Source of the DNA: Demequina lutea
GTDB taxonomy: Bacteria; Actinomycetota; Actinomycetes; Actinomycetales; Demequinaceae
Direction: 5' to 3'
Assembly (NCBI GenBank): GCA_003246255.1
Contig: QKAX01000094.1
Location: forward strand, 1-32,350
Length of the DNA: 32,350 nt
The translations under genes and the position numbers were made by a program. Shown here piece after piece: positions 30,320 through 32,350 of the stretch. Positions within the stretch are counted from its first letter, which is position 1; each line of letters begins with the position of its first letter. Below the pieces are notes generated by a model. That model was not told the DNA's origin, did no database searches, and worked only from the letters and a program-made list of their open reading frames with translations.

Positions 30320-30886
30320 TTAGTCCTCGGGCTGGGCGACGATGACGCGCGCGGGGCGCACCACTCGCTCGCCGATACGGTGGCCAGGCTGGGCGACCAT
30401 CTGCACCGTGGGGACGGAGACGTCGGCGCTGGGCTGGCTCATGAGCGCCTCGTGGACGATCGGGTCGAACACGTCGCCCTCGGCGCCAAAGCTCGACCAG
30501 CCAAACTTGCCCAGCGATTCCTCGAGCTTCTCGGCGATCGACGCAAACGGGCCCTCGGCGAGGTCGCCGTGGGCGCGCGCGCCTGCGAGGTCGTCGAGCA
30601 CGGGGATCAGCGCCTCGATGACCTTGGCGGTGGCCACCTCGGTGACGGCCGCGCGGTCGCGGTCAACGCGCTTGCGGTAGTTGACGTACTCGGCCTGCAG
30701 GCGCTGCAGATCGGCCAGGTGCTCGGCGGCCTTGTTCTCGGCCTGGGCGAGAGCGTCGTCGGCACCCGCCTCGTCCGAGGAGAACTCGTCGCCGGCCGCG
30801 GCGTCGTTGATGATCTGCTCGGCCTCGGACAGCGCGTCCTCCGCGCCGTCGTCGTCGGGCGAGGTGTATCCGGTGTTGTCGTTCAT
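30320..30886 (-). CDS. grpE: Nucleotide exchange factor GrpE
   Basis: GrpE releases ADP from DnaK. The 188-residue protein has an acidic disordered N-terminus, a long helix ending in LADLQRLQAEYVNYRKRVDRD, the helical bundle ALIPVLDDLAGARAH, and a C-terminal beta domain with FDPIVHEALMSQPS and GHRIGERVVRPARVIVA. These are all family features. GAAAGGA precedes the ATG. It sits between dnaK and dnaJ, with 27 bases to dnaJ, and is co-transcribed with them. Confidence 0.97.
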   Translation of the reverse strand: MNDNTGYTSPDDDGAEDALSEAEQIINDAAAGDEFSSDEAGADDALAQAENKAAEHLADLQRLQAEYVNYRKRVDRDRAAVTEVATAKVIEALIPVLDDLAGARAHGDLAEGPFASIAEKLEESLGKFGWSSFGAEGDVFDPIVHEALMSQPSADVSVPTVQMVAQPGHRIGERVVRPARVIVAQPED

Positions 30887-30943
30887 GACGTCCTTTCGGG
30901 CGCGGGCACGGCGGGCGGGGTGTCCCGCCCGCCGTGCGTCACG

Positions 30944-32350
<1,407 letters not shown>

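Noticed and set aside
30887-30943. HspR (HAIR) operator between grpE and dnaK
   Set aside because: No CTTGAGT-N7-ACTCAAG is present there or elsewhere in the heat-shock region. The operator is expected before dnaK, outside the window.

Overview
The window is high-GC, tightly packed DNA from an actinobacterium, most likely a Micrococcales member near the Cellulomonas/Demequina group. That placement is inferred from gene content, not from a search. The signs are a dnaX / small SRP RNA / tRNA-Ser(GGA) block, recR near lysC, divergent tadA and upp, a LytR_C protein, the dnaK-grpE-dnaJ-hspR order, and many genes that appear to start without a leader. No insertion sequence, prophage, CRISPR array or plasmid feature was seen.

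Layout. The left edge holds the first 18 codons of aspartate kinase (minus), divergent from an ABC-2 type exporter pair (plus). On the minus strand come a soluble double-GAF chemoreceptor-like protein, recR, an Aer-like PAS protein without a signalling domain, a small alpha/beta hydrolase, dnaX and the SRP RNA. tRNA-Ser(GGA), a LytR_C membrane protein and a classical two-TM chemoreceptor lie on the plus strand to about 11.6 kb. tRNA-Ser(CGA), tadA, upp and a small lipoprotein follow. Next is a ribonucleotide reductase operon (nrdA-nrdB), preceded by a 400-bp control region with DnaA-box and NrdR-box motifs. Then come a Bcr/CflA drug transporter, a DJ-1/PfpI protein, and a 1087-residue minus-strand protein that joins an ECF sigma factor, a zinc anti-sigma motif, membrane segments, a Gly/Thr/Pro linker and an exported ectodomain. 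Divergent from it is a protein with a decayed GGDEF domain. The right third holds a DrrAB-like exporter, a DUF167 protein, a membrane GGDEF-EAL protein, and the heat-shock operon dnaK(partial)-grpE-dnaJ-hspR.

Themes. (1) The small RNR subunit has Phe at the tyrosyl-radical position and Glu at the first metal-ligand position, the signature of subclass Ic (Mn/Fe, Chlamydia-type) enzymes. Its large subunit carries an unusually long Ala/Pro tail with repeated RKGFGG motifs. (2) The sigma/anti-sigma/ectodomain fusion looks like a one-polypeptide transmembrane transcription switch and is the best candidate for an under-described system. (3) Sensory genes are scattered among housekeeping genes: a double-GAF receptor, a PAS protein, a membrane receptor, an intact GGDEF-EAL protein and a degenerate GGDEF protein. 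(4) Eight gene starts have a TAnnnT element 6-7 bases upstream of the start codon and no convincing Shine-Dalgarno, suggesting widespread leaderless translation.
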